Positions 16,965-23,629 of a DNA stretch of 23,645 bases are shown one piece after another (the first letter of the stretch is position 1; the number at the start of each line of letters is the position of its first letter). Source of the DNA: Phycisphaerae bacterium (GTDB taxonomy: Bacteria > Planctomycetota > Phycisphaerae > Sedimentisphaerales > SG8-4); contig JAUVYQ010000020.1 of NCBI GenBank assembly GCA_030603035.1, positions 1-23,645 of the forward strand, read 5' to 3'. A program made the translations under genes and the position numbers. Under the pieces are notes generated by a model, which was given only the letters and a program-made list of their open reading frames with translations, had not been told where the DNA came from and did not search any database.

Positions 16965-16971
16965 TCCATAA

Positions 16972-17031
16972 CTCCGGAGGTGGCGGTAAAATCCAAAAGG
17001 CACAAAGTTGCTCCCCCGGCTGCCGACCTCC
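16972..17031 (-). promoter_or_regulatory. Possible structured 5' leader of the subtilase gene
   Basis: In the - strand transcript GGAGGU (17031-17026) can pair with ACCUCC (16981-16976), and GGCA (17024-17021) with UGCC (17002-16999) inside it. The GGAG that serves as ribosome-binding site (16975-16972) follows the ACCUCC directly and could pair with it instead. This allows two exclusive structures, one hiding the ribosome-binding site. I do not recognise a known riboswitch class. Confidence 0.4.
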
Positions 17032-17066
17032 TTGGCCTGTAATTTTGTCTCCGAATTCTTGTTAGT

Positions 17067-17095
17067 ATGATACCATAAAGCGACTTTGTTTTCAA
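17067..17095 (-). promoter_or_regulatory. Sigma70-type promoter of the subtilase gene
   Basis: On the - strand TTGAAA (17095-17090) and TATCAT (17072-17067) are 17 nt apart, each 5 of 6 to consensus. A start near 17060 gives a leader of about 97 nt that contains the possible switch structure. Confidence 0.6.
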
Positions 17096-17127
17096 GTAAA
17101 TTATCCGGCTGGCTCCTGCAATATTCC

Positions 17128-17173
17128 GCTTTTCAGCATTGAAAAGCCGGTTTCCGAAAACTTAATTCGGAAA
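17128..17173. promoter_or_regulatory. Two adjacent perfect hairpins between divergent promoters
   Basis: GCTTTTCA-gcat-TGAAAAGC (17128-17147) and TTTCCGAA-aacttaa-TTCGGAAA (17151-17173) each have 8-bp perfect stems. The second ends 2 bp before the -35 of the pyrR promoter. They could be operator sites or untranscribed cruciforms; no protein can be assigned. Confidence 0.45.
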
Positions 17174-17175
17174 TC

Positions 17176-17204
17176 TTGCTTTATCGGGCTCTGGTTGGTA
17201 TACT
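17176..17204 (+). promoter_or_regulatory. Promoter of the pyr operon
   Basis: TTGCTT (17176-17181) and TATACT (17199-17204) are 17 nt apart, with TGG before the -10 (extended -10 type). A start near 17211 leaves a leader of only about 40 nt. That is too short for the antiterminator/terminator pair of Bacillus-type PyrR attenuation, and no PyrR-binding-loop sequence is evident. Confidence 0.6.
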
Positions 17205-17249
17205 CAAGCCGATATTCCGGCTATGCTGGGTTAAAGGGTTGCCATAATT

Positions 17250-17777
17250 ATGAAAGTGATTTTAAATTCCGGACAAATCGAGCAAATTCTCAAGGATTTG
17301 ACAAGCCGCATTATTTCTGAAATCCCCCGCGACCTGGATATTGCCGTAATCGGTATCCGCAGTAGAGGAGAGATTCTCGCCCAGAGGTTATCGGGCCGAT
17401 TATCACAGCAGCTCGGCAAAGATGTTCCGTGTGGGACTCTGGATATAACGCTTTACCGTGACGACTTGAATTCACCGCAGGGCACTGCCCAGCCGCAGGT
17501 TCGAACCACTGAAATCGGTTTCGATATAGACGATAAAATCATTATTCTGGTTGACGATGTTCTATATACCGGGCGCTCAACGCGTGCAGCGATGGATGCA
17601 CTTATAGATTTAGGCAGGCCGAGGGCGATAAAACTGGCGGTCCTTGTTGACAGGGTCGGCAGGGAGCTGCCGATACAGGCCGATTACGCCGGTTATAAAA
17701 GCGATGCTGCACCCGACAAATTAGTGCAGGTTTTTCTCTCCGAATCTGATGGAAAAGAGAAGGTTGTCATCGAGTAA
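17250..17777 (+). CDS. pyrR: PyrR-family pyrimidine regulator / uracil phosphoribosyltransferase
   Basis: A 175-residue protein of usual PyrR length. The PRPP-binding motif is clear at about 97-112 (IIILVDDVLYTGRSTR), and the N-terminal IGIRSRGEILAQRL and TLDITLYRDDL segments are typical of the family. PyrR proteins bind pyr mRNA in some bacteria and also make UMP from uracil and PRPP. Here it is first in an operon with pyrB and pyrC, which supports a pyrimidine role. The short leader has no visible attenuator, so it may act mainly as an enzyme or control other transcripts. Only a weak ribosome-binding site (AAAGGG, about 13 nt upstream) precedes the ATG. Confidence 0.9.
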   Translation: MKVILNSGQIEQILKDLTSRIISEIPRDLDIAVIGIRSRGEILAQRLSGRLSQQLGKDVPCGTLDITLYRDDLNSPQGTAQPQVRTTEIGFDIDDKIIILVDDVLYTGRSTRAAMDALIDLGRPRAIKLAVLVDRVGRELPIQADYAGYKSDAAPDKLVQVFLSESDGKEKVVIE

Positions 17778-17839
17778 AATCAAAACGAATTATGAATATC
17801 GAATCCGTCCCGTCTGAAGCCGGGCCGGACCTGGACGGC

Positions 17840-17869
17840 ATCGAATATCGAAATACGAGATACGATATT
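17840..17869 (+). repeat. ATACGA word repeat just before the pyrB start
   Basis: The stretch atcgaatatcgaaatacgag followed by atacgatatt ends directly at the likely pyrB ATG. It shares the AATACGA core with the repeats before aroA and the NYN gene. If translation started at 17792 it would be coded, but the residues it would add are not pyrB-like. Confidence 0.7.
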
Positions 17870-18829
17870 ATGGCGTTAATAAGAAAAAGTAAGCAATTCA
17901 AGTGGCGGCGCAAGCATTTACTTGGCCTACGGGAGTTGAGTGTCGAAGAGATTACGTATATTCTTGACACAGCCAAAGGTTTTGAGCAGATAAGCACCCG
18001 GTCGGTAAAAAAGGCCCCGCCTTTGCGAGGCAAGGTGGTAGTGAATTTGTTTTTTGAAGACAGCACCCGGACGCGAAACAGCTTTGCTCTGGCGGCAAGC
18101 CGATTAAGCGCAGATGTTATAGAGTTCACCGAGAAAGCCAGTTCGGTCAGTAAAGGCGAGACACTTTTAGATATGGCCAGGAATCTGGAAGCAATGGGGA
18201 TTGATATTGTTGTGATTCGGCACAGTGCCGGCGGCGTGCCGAAATTTTTGAGCAGGAATATCAACGCCTGCGTAGTCAATGCCGGTGACGGGTTCTGTGA
18301 GCACCCGACACAGGGTCTTCTGGACGTCTATACCATTCGCAAAATCAAAGGCACTCTTGAGGGTCTGAAAATAGCAATTGTCGGCGATATTGCGCACTCG
18401 CGCGTTGCCCGCAGTGATATGTGGGCGATGACAAAGCTCGGTGCCGAAGTTATATTTGTTGGCCCGCCGACCCTTATGCCGCCACAGTTGAGCCGGCTGC
18501 CGGTTAGTGTAAGCTATTCGCTTGATGAGGTCATCGAAAAGGTTGATGTGATAAATATGCTTCGGATTCAGTTTGAACGGCTGGGCGGTAATCCTTTTCC
18601 TTCGATACGGGAATACTCGCACTATTTCGGACTGACTGTGGAGCGTATGAAAAGGGCCAAACCCGATATTCTGGTTATGCACCCCGGGCCGATTAACAGA
18701 GGACTGGAGATGGAAAGTGAAGTGGCAGACGGCCAGAACAGTGTTATACTCGAACAGGTAACCAATGGCCTGGCCGTGAGAATGGCGGTGCTGTTCCTGG
18801 TCAATCAGGCAGCAGCGCAAGGGGATTGA
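17870..18829 (+). CDS. pyrB: Aspartate carbamoyltransferase catalytic subunit
   Basis: Condenses carbamoyl phosphate with aspartate, the committed step of pyrimidine synthesis. The 319-residue form from ATG 17870 has normal length. An upstream in-frame ATG at 17792 would add 26 residues unlike the family and largely coded by a word repeat, so I prefer 17870, although neither has a strong ribosome-binding site. Key motifs: FFEDSTRTRNSF (carbamoyl-phosphate loop, 61-71), SSVSKGE with the mobile-loop Lys at 95, and HPTQGLLD (145-152), then the aspartate-domain MHPGPINRG. It follows pyrR by 92 bp. No regulatory subunit (pyrI) is seen in the window. Confidence 0.94.
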   Translation: MALIRKSKQFKWRRKHLLGLRELSVEEITYILDTAKGFEQISTRSVKKAPPLRGKVVVNLFFEDSTRTRNSFALAASRLSADVIEFTEKASSVSKGETLLDMARNLEAMGIDIVVIRHSAGGVPKFLSRNINACVVNAGDGFCEHPTQGLLDVYTIRKIKGTLEGLKIAIVGDIAHSRVARSDMWAMTKLGAEVIFVGPPTLMPPQLSRLPVSVSYSLDEVIEKVDVINMLRIQFERLGGNPFPSIREYSHYFGLTVERMKRAKPDILVMHPGPINRGLEMESEVADGQNSVILEQVTNGLAVRMAVLFLVNQAAAQGD

Positions 18830-18870
18830 TAATTGATTATTGATAACTTATTGTTGTGTAGGAGTACCTA

Positions 18871-19068
18871 ATGAAGTACATGGTTAAACTTGAGAAGACT
18901 GACGAAGGTTATGCCGTCTGGTGTCCCGGGTTGCCTGGATGCTGGTCCCAGGGTGCAACTGAAGAAGAGGCGCTCGAAAATATAAAGGACGCTATAGAGA
19001 CATACCTTGCAACAGTCAAGGAGCTGCTGAAAGATAAAACCACTCGTTTGGTTGAGGTGGCGGTGTAA
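18871..19068 (+). CDS. hicB: HicB-family antitoxin
   Basis: A 65-residue protein with the HicB partial RNase-H-like fold: DEGYAVWCPGLPGCWSQGAT followed by EEEALENIKDAIETYL. HicB binds and blocks HicA and commonly represses its own operon, although no DNA-binding C-terminal domain is visible in this short form. AGGAG lies 6 nt before the ATG. It begins 41 bp after pyrB and ends 2 bp before hicA. The order hicB-hicA is the reverse of the commonest arrangement. A short repeat of ttgataa-type words fills the gap after pyrB. Confidence 0.87.
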   Translation: MKYMVKLEKTDEGYAVWCPGLPGCWSQGATEEEALENIKDAIETYLATVKELLKDKTTRLVEVAV

Positions 19069-19070
19069 TT

Positions 19071-19283
19071 ATGCCAAAACTTCCAGGTGTGTCCCACAGT
19101 CGCGCTGTCAGGGCCTTTGAGAAAGCAGGCTTTCGGGTGGTCCGCGAAGGTAAGCATATATCAATGACCGAGGGCGGACGAATTATCATCATCCCTCGCG
19201 CAAATCCAATCAACTCTTTCACGATGGGTGGGATTATCAAAGATGCAGGGATGACGATAAAGGAATTCAAGAAACTGCTCTGA
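19071..19283 (+). CDS. hicA: HicA-family mRNA interferase toxin
   Basis: A 70-residue HicA-like protein with the dsRBD-like fold. HicA toxins cleave mRNA using a conserved His. Here the motif is REGKHISMT (the usual GSH or KGSH is GKH), after AVRAFEKAGFRVV, and it ends GMTIKEFKKLL as in the family. It starts 2 bp after the hicB stop, so the two are translationally linked. The Gly-Lys-His change near the active site keeps the His, so activity is likely but unproven. Its place inside the pyr operon suggests insertion. Confidence 0.87.
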   Translation: MPKLPGVSHSRAVRAFEKAGFRVVREGKHISMTEGGRIIIIPRANPINSFTMGGIIKDAGMTIKEFKKLL

Positions 19284-19308
19284 GGCAGCTCGAAAGGAGA
19301 CAAAGGTT

Positions 19309-19401
19309 ATGGCCGCGATAGAGATAGAAAGAATGTTAACCCTTGTGTCTCAGCTATTAGAGATTCCTCACAGCAGAAGGGAATTGATTATTTCAATATG
19401 A
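19309..19401 (+). CDS. Unrecognised 30-codon ORF overlapping the pyrC start
   Basis: ATG at 19309 follows AAAGGAG (last base about 10 nt upstream) and encodes 30 residues beginning MAAIEIERMLTLVSQLLEI and ending SRRELIISI. Its stop overlaps the pyrC start as ATGA (19398-19401). pyrC has no close ribosome-binding site of its own, so translation of this ORF could be coupled to pyrC. No family is recognised; it may be a remnant left after hicBA insertion. Confidence 0.55.
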   Translation: MAAIEIERMLTLVSQLLEIPHSRRELIISI

Positions 19402-20702
19402 GTTCTGAATTATTGATAAAAAACGGGCGGGTGATAGACCCTGCGAACGGCATCGACAGAAAATGCGATGTGCTTATCGTTGATGAGAAGATTGCAGAGG
19501 TCGGAGAAAAGACCCAAGACTCAGGACTCAAGACACAAGACTGTAAGGTCATTGATGCCGCCGGCAAATTGGTAACGCCGGGTTTAATTGATATCCACGT
19601 TCACTTCCGCGAGCCGGGCGATGAAGAGGAGGAAACAATAGCAAGCGGCTCGGCAGCAGCGGTGGCAGCGGGTTTTACCTCGGTCGTCTGTATGCCGAAC
19701 ACTAATCCGCCTATCGAAAATGAGACCGATGTCGAATATGTTCATCGAAAGGCCAGGCAGGCAAGAAAGACCCACGTCTATACAATGGGGGCTATCACAA
19801 AGCGAAGAGAGGGTGTTGAGCTTGCGGAGATGGGGCTGATGGCCGAGGCCGGCGCCGTTGGTTTTACCGATGACGGCAGGGGGGTTCAGGACCCGTCGAT
19901 TATGCTGCGGGCTCTAAAGTATGTCGGTATGTTTGATGTGGTTATGGCTCAGCACTGTCAGGATGATAGTTTTGCCGGCAAAGGTGTGATGAACGCCGGT
20001 TACTATTCGACGATACTTGGCCTGCCGGGGGCCGATGCACTGGCTGAAGAGGCGATGCTATGGCGGGATATTCAACTTGTTAAGAAGATCCGACCAGGGC
20101 GAATTCGCTACCACGCCCAGCATATATCGACAGCGGGGTCGGTTGAGCTAATAAGGGCTGCTAAAAAAGATTCTTTGCCGATTACCTGCGAGGTGACGCC
20201 GCATCATTTGCTTTTGACCGAGCAGTGCTGCGCCGAATATGACACCAACTACAAGGTAAATCCGCCGTTGCGGTTGGCCAAAGATGTTGAGGCACTAAAG
20301 CAGGCGATTGCCGAAGGGCTGGTTGACGCTCTGGTTAGCGACCACGCACCGCACCTGCAAAGTGAAAAGGAGCTGGAATTTTTAGCTGCTCCTTTTGGCA
20401 TAGCAAGTCTGGAATGTGCCCTGGGTCTTTACGTCAAGGCGTTAATCGAGCCGGGTATTCTGGACTGGCCCGGCTTAGTTCGATTGATGACGGAAAAGCC
20501 GGCCAAGATAATCGGCGTTGATAAGGGTACGCTCGGTGTAGGCAGGCAGGGCGATGTTACCATTATCGACCCGGATGCCGAATATGAAATTGACGTCAAC
20601 CAATTCCGCTCTAAAAGCAGGAACTGTCCCTATCACGGCTGGATAGTCAAAGGTAGGGCCGATAAAACAATTGTAGGCGGGGAGATAAGATTCGAAGCTT
20701 AA
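19398..20702 (+). CDS. pyrC: Dihydroorotase
   Basis: Cyclises carbamoyl aspartate to dihydroorotate, the third step of pyrimidine synthesis. The 434-residue amidohydrolase has the metal-binding IDIHVHFREPGD (His67, His69), GFTSVVCMPNTNPP, RYHAQHISTAGS, CEVTPHHLLLTEQ, NPPLR and SDHAPH. Residues about 38-50 (KTQDSGLKTQDCK) are an in-frame insert coded by a gactcaagac-type repeat, placed between EVGE and VIDAAGKLVTPG where ordinary enzymes have only a few residues. The ATG overlaps the stop of the 30-codon ORF as ATGA. A hairpin follows the stop. Confidence 0.94.
   Translation: MSSELLIKNGRVIDPANGIDRKCDVLIVDEKIAEVGEKTQDSGLKTQDCKVIDAAGKLVTPGLIDIHVHFREPGDEEEETIASGSAAAVAAGFTSVVCMPNTNPPIENETDVEYVHRKARQARKTHVYTMGAITKRREGVELAEMGLMAEAGAVGFTDDGRGVQDPSIMLRALKYVGMFDVVMAQHCQDDSFAGKGVMNAGYYSTILGLPGADALAEEAMLWRDIQLVKKIRPGRIRYHAQHISTAGSVELIRAAKKDSLPITCEVTPHHLLLTEQCCAEYDTNYKVNPPLRLAKDVEALKQAIAEGLVDALVSDHAPHLQSEKELEFLAAPFGIASLECALGLYVKALIEPGILDWPGLVRLMTEKPAKIIGVDKGTLGVGRQGDVTIIDPDAEYEIDVNQFRSKSRNCPYHGWIVKGRADKTIVGGEIRFEA
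19507..19543 (+). repeat. CAAGACT-type tandem repeat inside pyrC
   Basis: The stretch repeats variants of aagacccaagactcagg and actcaagacacaagactg in the pyrC frame. It adds about a dozen residues rich in Lys, Thr, Gln and Asp near the N-terminus, before the catalytic barrel. Confidence 0.8.
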
Positions 20703-20710
20703 AGCGATAT

Positions 20711-20772
20711 GGTAATCGGTTAAATGGTTAAATAATTACTACTCACCGGTTACCAGTTACCAACTTAATTTT
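20711..20772 (+). terminator. Hairpin after pyrC, likely end of the pyr operon
   Basis: The left arm ggtaatcggttaaatggt (20711-20728) resembles the reverse complement of caccggttaccagttacc (20744-20761). A T-run (20768-20773) follows. The arms are again made of ggtta-type words. Position and T-run support termination of the pyr transcript. Confidence 0.55.
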
Positions 20773-20878
20773 TTAGCTTTTAATTTTCAGTTTGAAAATA
20801 TATAATGGAAATATCAGGATTAATCCAATCATATAATGTTAGAGGAATTACACAGGCTAATCACAATGGAGAAGAATC

Positions 20879-21232
20879 ATGGGCATTACTTATGTTGAAG
20901 GCCAGGTGAAGGGACCTACTAAAAAGCAGAAAACCGTTAAGTTCCTCATCGACAGTGGGGCAACATATTCACTCCTTCCCAAGAAAGTGTGGAAGGCGAT
21001 TGGTTTAAAGCCAAAACGCAGGGTGTCATTTACTTTGGCTGATGGGACAACGCTTGAGAGAGCAGTATCAGAGACATATATCGTTCTTCCACAAGGCCAA
21101 GCCCATACACCGGTGGTTTTGGGTGAAGAAAGCGACCAGGCTCTATTAGGTGTAGTGACATTAGAAATTCTCGGTCTCGTGTTTAATCCATTCGACCGGA
21201 CCCTTAATCCGATGCGTATGTTGCTATGTTGA
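20879..21232 (+). CDS. Retropepsin-like (clan AA) aspartic protease
   Basis: A 117-residue single-lobe protein with VKFLIDSGATYSLLP (Asp25-Ser-Gly-Ala) and the second conserved region ALLGVVTLEILGLVF. Such prokaryotic proteins are thought to act as homodimers, each giving one catalytic Asp. No signal peptide or membrane segment is evident, so it is probably cytoplasmic. GGAG lies about 7 nt before the ATG. Its substrate is unknown and the neighbours do not indicate one. TATAAT-like sequences lie about 50-80 bp upstream, but no good -35 is seen. Confidence 0.75.
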   Translation: MGITYVEGQVKGPTKKQKTVKFLIDSGATYSLLPKKVWKAIGLKPKRRVSFTLADGTTLERAVSETYIVLPQGQAHTPVVLGEESDQALLGVVTLEILGLVFNPFDRTLNPMRMLLC

Positions 21233-21309
21233 CAAATCATAGAAAAATGAATCACAAGAAATAGTAGAATCGATTCAATATGTAATGTCCAATGAATGGA
21301 GAAATCAGG

Positions 21310-21666
21310 ATGGGAAAGGAGTATATACTGGCATTGATAGTGGCCTTGCTGGCCTTCTCGGGATGCAAGAGACAGAATGATACGCAAACCCCTCGAACCC
21401 CTATCTGTGAGGGAGTGATTTGGATTCTCCAGTGGACAGACCAATCAGGGAGTTCGCACGGAATGTCTCGGGCGTCATTTCCAGTATCATTCCCCGGTGG
21501 GAGCGGCAGCTGGGATATGGATTTGTACGGACGGCTATTTATCACGCATCTTGAAGTTGTTAATAATCAGCAGAGAGATTTGGGCCCCATGATAATCCCC
21601 TTTGAGAGGATTGACTCGATACAGTTTGGCGAGGGTGGACGCATCTTTGAAAAAACGAAGGAATAG
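21310..21666 (+). CDS. Small predicted lipoprotein of unknown function
   Basis: A 118-residue protein with a lipoprotein signal: GKEYILALIVALLAFSGC, with FSGC as lipobox. I chose ATG at 21310 because GGAG lies 8 nt upstream; the in-frame ATG at 21292 has no site. After the Cys come a short linker and a domain including EGVIWILQWTDQSGSS and a C-terminal IIPFERIDSIQFGEGG. No family is recognised. The second part could be a small beta-rich domain. Confidence 0.65.
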   Translation: MGKEYILALIVALLAFSGCKRQNDTQTPRTPICEGVIWILQWTDQSGSSHGMSRASFPVSFPGGSGSWDMDLYGRLFITHLEVVNNQQRDLGPMIIPFERIDSIQFGEGGRIFEKTKE

Positions 21667-21737
21667 ACGACCGAACAATTGCATGGGGACTGACTTGGTA
21701 ATCCGCGCCGCTCCTAATTATTCGCCTACAAACTATA

Positions 21738-21775
21738 TACTATACGCAATACGCGTCACGCAATACGAGATTCGA
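21738..21775 (+). repeat. CAATACG word repeat just before the NYN gene start
   Basis: The stretch tatacgcaatacgcgtcacg followed by caatacgagattcgag ends 1 base before ATG 21777. It contains ACGCAATACGA, identical to the aroA upstream repeat in the gene's direction, and takes the place where a Shine-Dalgarno site would be. Confidence 0.8.
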
Positions 21776-21776
21776 G

Positions 21777-22253
21777 ATGATTATTATCGACGGTCATAAT
21801 CTGCTGCATTCAATTGTAAAGATAAGTGAAGAAGCTGGGTCGATTAGCGATGTTCAGTTGTGCCGAATTGTTGGCAGGTTCTTAAGACTGACCGGCGAAA
21901 AGGGCGAGATTGTTTTCGATGGTACGGGGCCGCGGGACAAAAGCGGATTCGATAATATAAGCAATCTGGAGGTATTTTTCGCGGGTATAGGTATGGACGC
22001 TGACACGGTAATCGAAGATAAAATAAAAGCAAACACTGCACCGAGAAGATTGACCGTTGTCAGTAGCGACCGAAGACTGCGGGATGCAGCCCGGGCGAGA
22101 AAAGCGACATCGGTTAAGTCTGAGGTTTTCTGGAATAATCTTCAGAAGCAATTGAGGCGGAAAAAGACATTCAAAGAGCCGGCAGCGAAACGACGCGGAC
22201 TAACTAAGGGCGAAACCAAACAATGGCTTGAGTTTTTTGGTCTTGAGCAGTAA
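21777..22253 (+). CDS. YacP/Rae1-like NYN-domain protein, putative ribonuclease
   Basis: A 158-residue protein with NYN (PIN-like) motifs: MIIIDGHNLLHS at the start, EIVFDGTGPRD, GMDADTVIEDKI and VVSSDRRLRDAAR, giving the acidic residues expected for a metal-dependent nuclease. Members related to Bacillus Rae1 (YacP) cleave mRNA at the ribosome, but this function is only inferred here. The C-terminus is basic (KKTFKEPAAKRRG), possibly for RNA binding. There is no clear ribosome-binding site: the ATG abuts a word repeat. Confidence 0.8.
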   Translation: MIIIDGHNLLHSIVKISEEAGSISDVQLCRIVGRFLRLTGEKGEIVFDGTGPRDKSGFDNISNLEVFFAGIGMDADTVIEDKIKANTAPRRLTVVSSDRRLRDAARARKATSVKSEVFWNNLQKQLRRKKTFKEPAAKRRGLTKGETKQWLEFFGLEQ

Positions 22254-22323
22254 TGTTATGCGTAAACGTGCTAAAAAATATTCCGGCAAAAATATAACGC
22301 TGCTAAGAGAGTTAAGGTAAAGC

Positions 22324-22337
22324 TATGTGCTATGTGC
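22324..22337 (+). repeat. Tandem 7-bp duplication at the PAS gene start
   Basis: TATGTGC occurs at 22324-22330 and again at 22331-22337. This makes two ATGs, at 22325 and 22332, in different frames. AAGG (22314-22317) is 7 nt from the first, which opens a 9-codon ORF, and 14 nt from the second, which opens the PAS gene. Loss of one unit would bring the PAS ATG to ideal spacing. Confidence 0.6.
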
Positions 22338-23540
22338 GATTCCGGAAAGGCTAAAGCAACGCTCATTGAAGAGTTGCAGACGCTGCGGTCTCGCGCAGCA
22401 GAGCTGGAACGGATAGAAGCTGAACACAAAAAAGTGGAGCAGAAACTCAAACAATACCAATTTATGGTGGAATCCGCACATGATGTTATCTTCTTTAAAG
22501 ACCTGAAAAGCCGATATGTTATCGCCAACGACAAAACCTTAGAGGCCTTCGGATTACCTCGTGAGCAAGTCATCGGAAAGAATGATTATGAAATAATGCC
22601 AGAGAAAGAGGAAGCCGGAAAAAATATCGAAGATGACAAGATTGTTTTCGAGACAGGCAAGCCGACAGAAATCACCAAGCACATGACCGGCTCGGACGGG
22701 AAAGAACGCTGGTTTCAAGCTATAAAGGTCCCGCAGTTTGATAGTAAGGGAAACATTATTGGGCTCATTGGCATTGCCCGCGACATCACCGCGCTCAAAC
22801 ACGCCGAAGAGACACTGAGGGAGGGTGAGAATAAGTATAGAACCCTTGTCGAGAATCTTCCTCAAAAGATATTCCTTAAAGACAGGAATTCAGTTTACGT
22901 GTCCTGCAATGACAATCTCGCCAGGGATTTTAAGATTAAATCCGAGGAAATCATTGGAAAAACAGATTACGATTTAGTCCCTAAGGAATTGGCTGAAAAA
23001 TACAGAGCAGACGATAAAAGAATTATGGAATCGGGGAAAACAGAAGCTATCGAGGAAAAATATATCCAGGAAGGCGAGGAAAGAATCATCCATACAGTCA
23101 AAACACCTGTCAAAGATGCACAAGGTAATGTCGTTGGAATATTGGGCATTTTCTGGGATGTCACCGAGCACAAGCAGGCGGAGGAGGAACTTTTGTTTAA
23201 GAGTACTCTTTTGGAAGCACAATCTGAGACGTCTATTGACGGAATTCTGGTTGTGGACAGTGAAGGAAAATCTATTTCATTCAATAAAAATTTTGGTCGG
23301 ATGTGGAATATACCTCAGCAGATTTTAGATACAAGAGACGACGAGAAGATGCTTCAATACGTCTTAAGCCAGTTAAAAGACCCTGAGCAGTTCCTCGAGA
23401 GAGTAAAATATCTTTATGCTCATAAAAATGAAAAGAGCAGAGACGAGATACAATTTAGGGACGGCAGAGTTTTTGACAGGTATTCTTCTCCTCTGCTGGA
23501 TTCAAATAAGCCTTCTGTAAAATACGTAAATCTATATTAA
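22332..23540 (+). CDS. Multi-PAS sensor-like protein lacking an output domain
   Basis: A 402-residue protein. Residues 1-40 are a coiled-coil-like helix (IEELQTLRSRAAELERIEAE). PAS 1 (about 41-157) has FMVESAHDVIFFKD and ends GLIGIARDITALKHAEE. PAS 2 (about 168-282) has TLVENLPQKIFLKD and ends GIFWDVTEHKQAEEE. PAS 3 begins LLEAQSETSIDGILVVD but stops at RYSSPLLDSNKPSVKYVNLY, just before the strand (RVWYFRDITERK type) that normally closes the domain. No histidine kinase, GGDEF or other output follows. The gene may be truncated, or it may be a partner protein for an output domain elsewhere. No signal peptide or membrane segment is seen, so it is probably cytoplasmic. Confidence 0.82.
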   Translation: MCDSGKAKATLIEELQTLRSRAAELERIEAEHKKVEQKLKQYQFMVESAHDVIFFKDLKSRYVIANDKTLEAFGLPREQVIGKNDYEIMPEKEEAGKNIEDDKIVFETGKPTEITKHMTGSDGKERWFQAIKVPQFDSKGNIIGLIGIARDITALKHAEETLREGENKYRTLVENLPQKIFLKDRNSVYVSCNDNLARDFKIKSEEIIGKTDYDLVPKELAEKYRADDKRIMESGKTEAIEEKYIQEGEERIIHTVKTPVKDAQGNVVGILGIFWDVTEHKQAEEELLFKSTLLEAQSETSIDGILVVDSEGKSISFNKNFGRMWNIPQQILDTRDDEKMLQYVLSQLKDPEQFLERVKYLYAHKNEKSRDEIQFRDGRVFDRYSSPLLDSNKPSVKYVNLY

Positions 23541-23629
23541 ATAACGATTTATAATCATTATTTTCTTGCAATCTCCTCCATTTTGGTTATTGTGTAAGTA
23601 CCGTTACGGAAAACATTTACAACCAAAAC

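Noticed and set aside
17792..17869. N-terminal 26-residue extension of pyrB
   Set aside because: The extension is unlike aspartate carbamoyltransferases and is largely coded by a word repeat. ATG 17870 gives the normal length.
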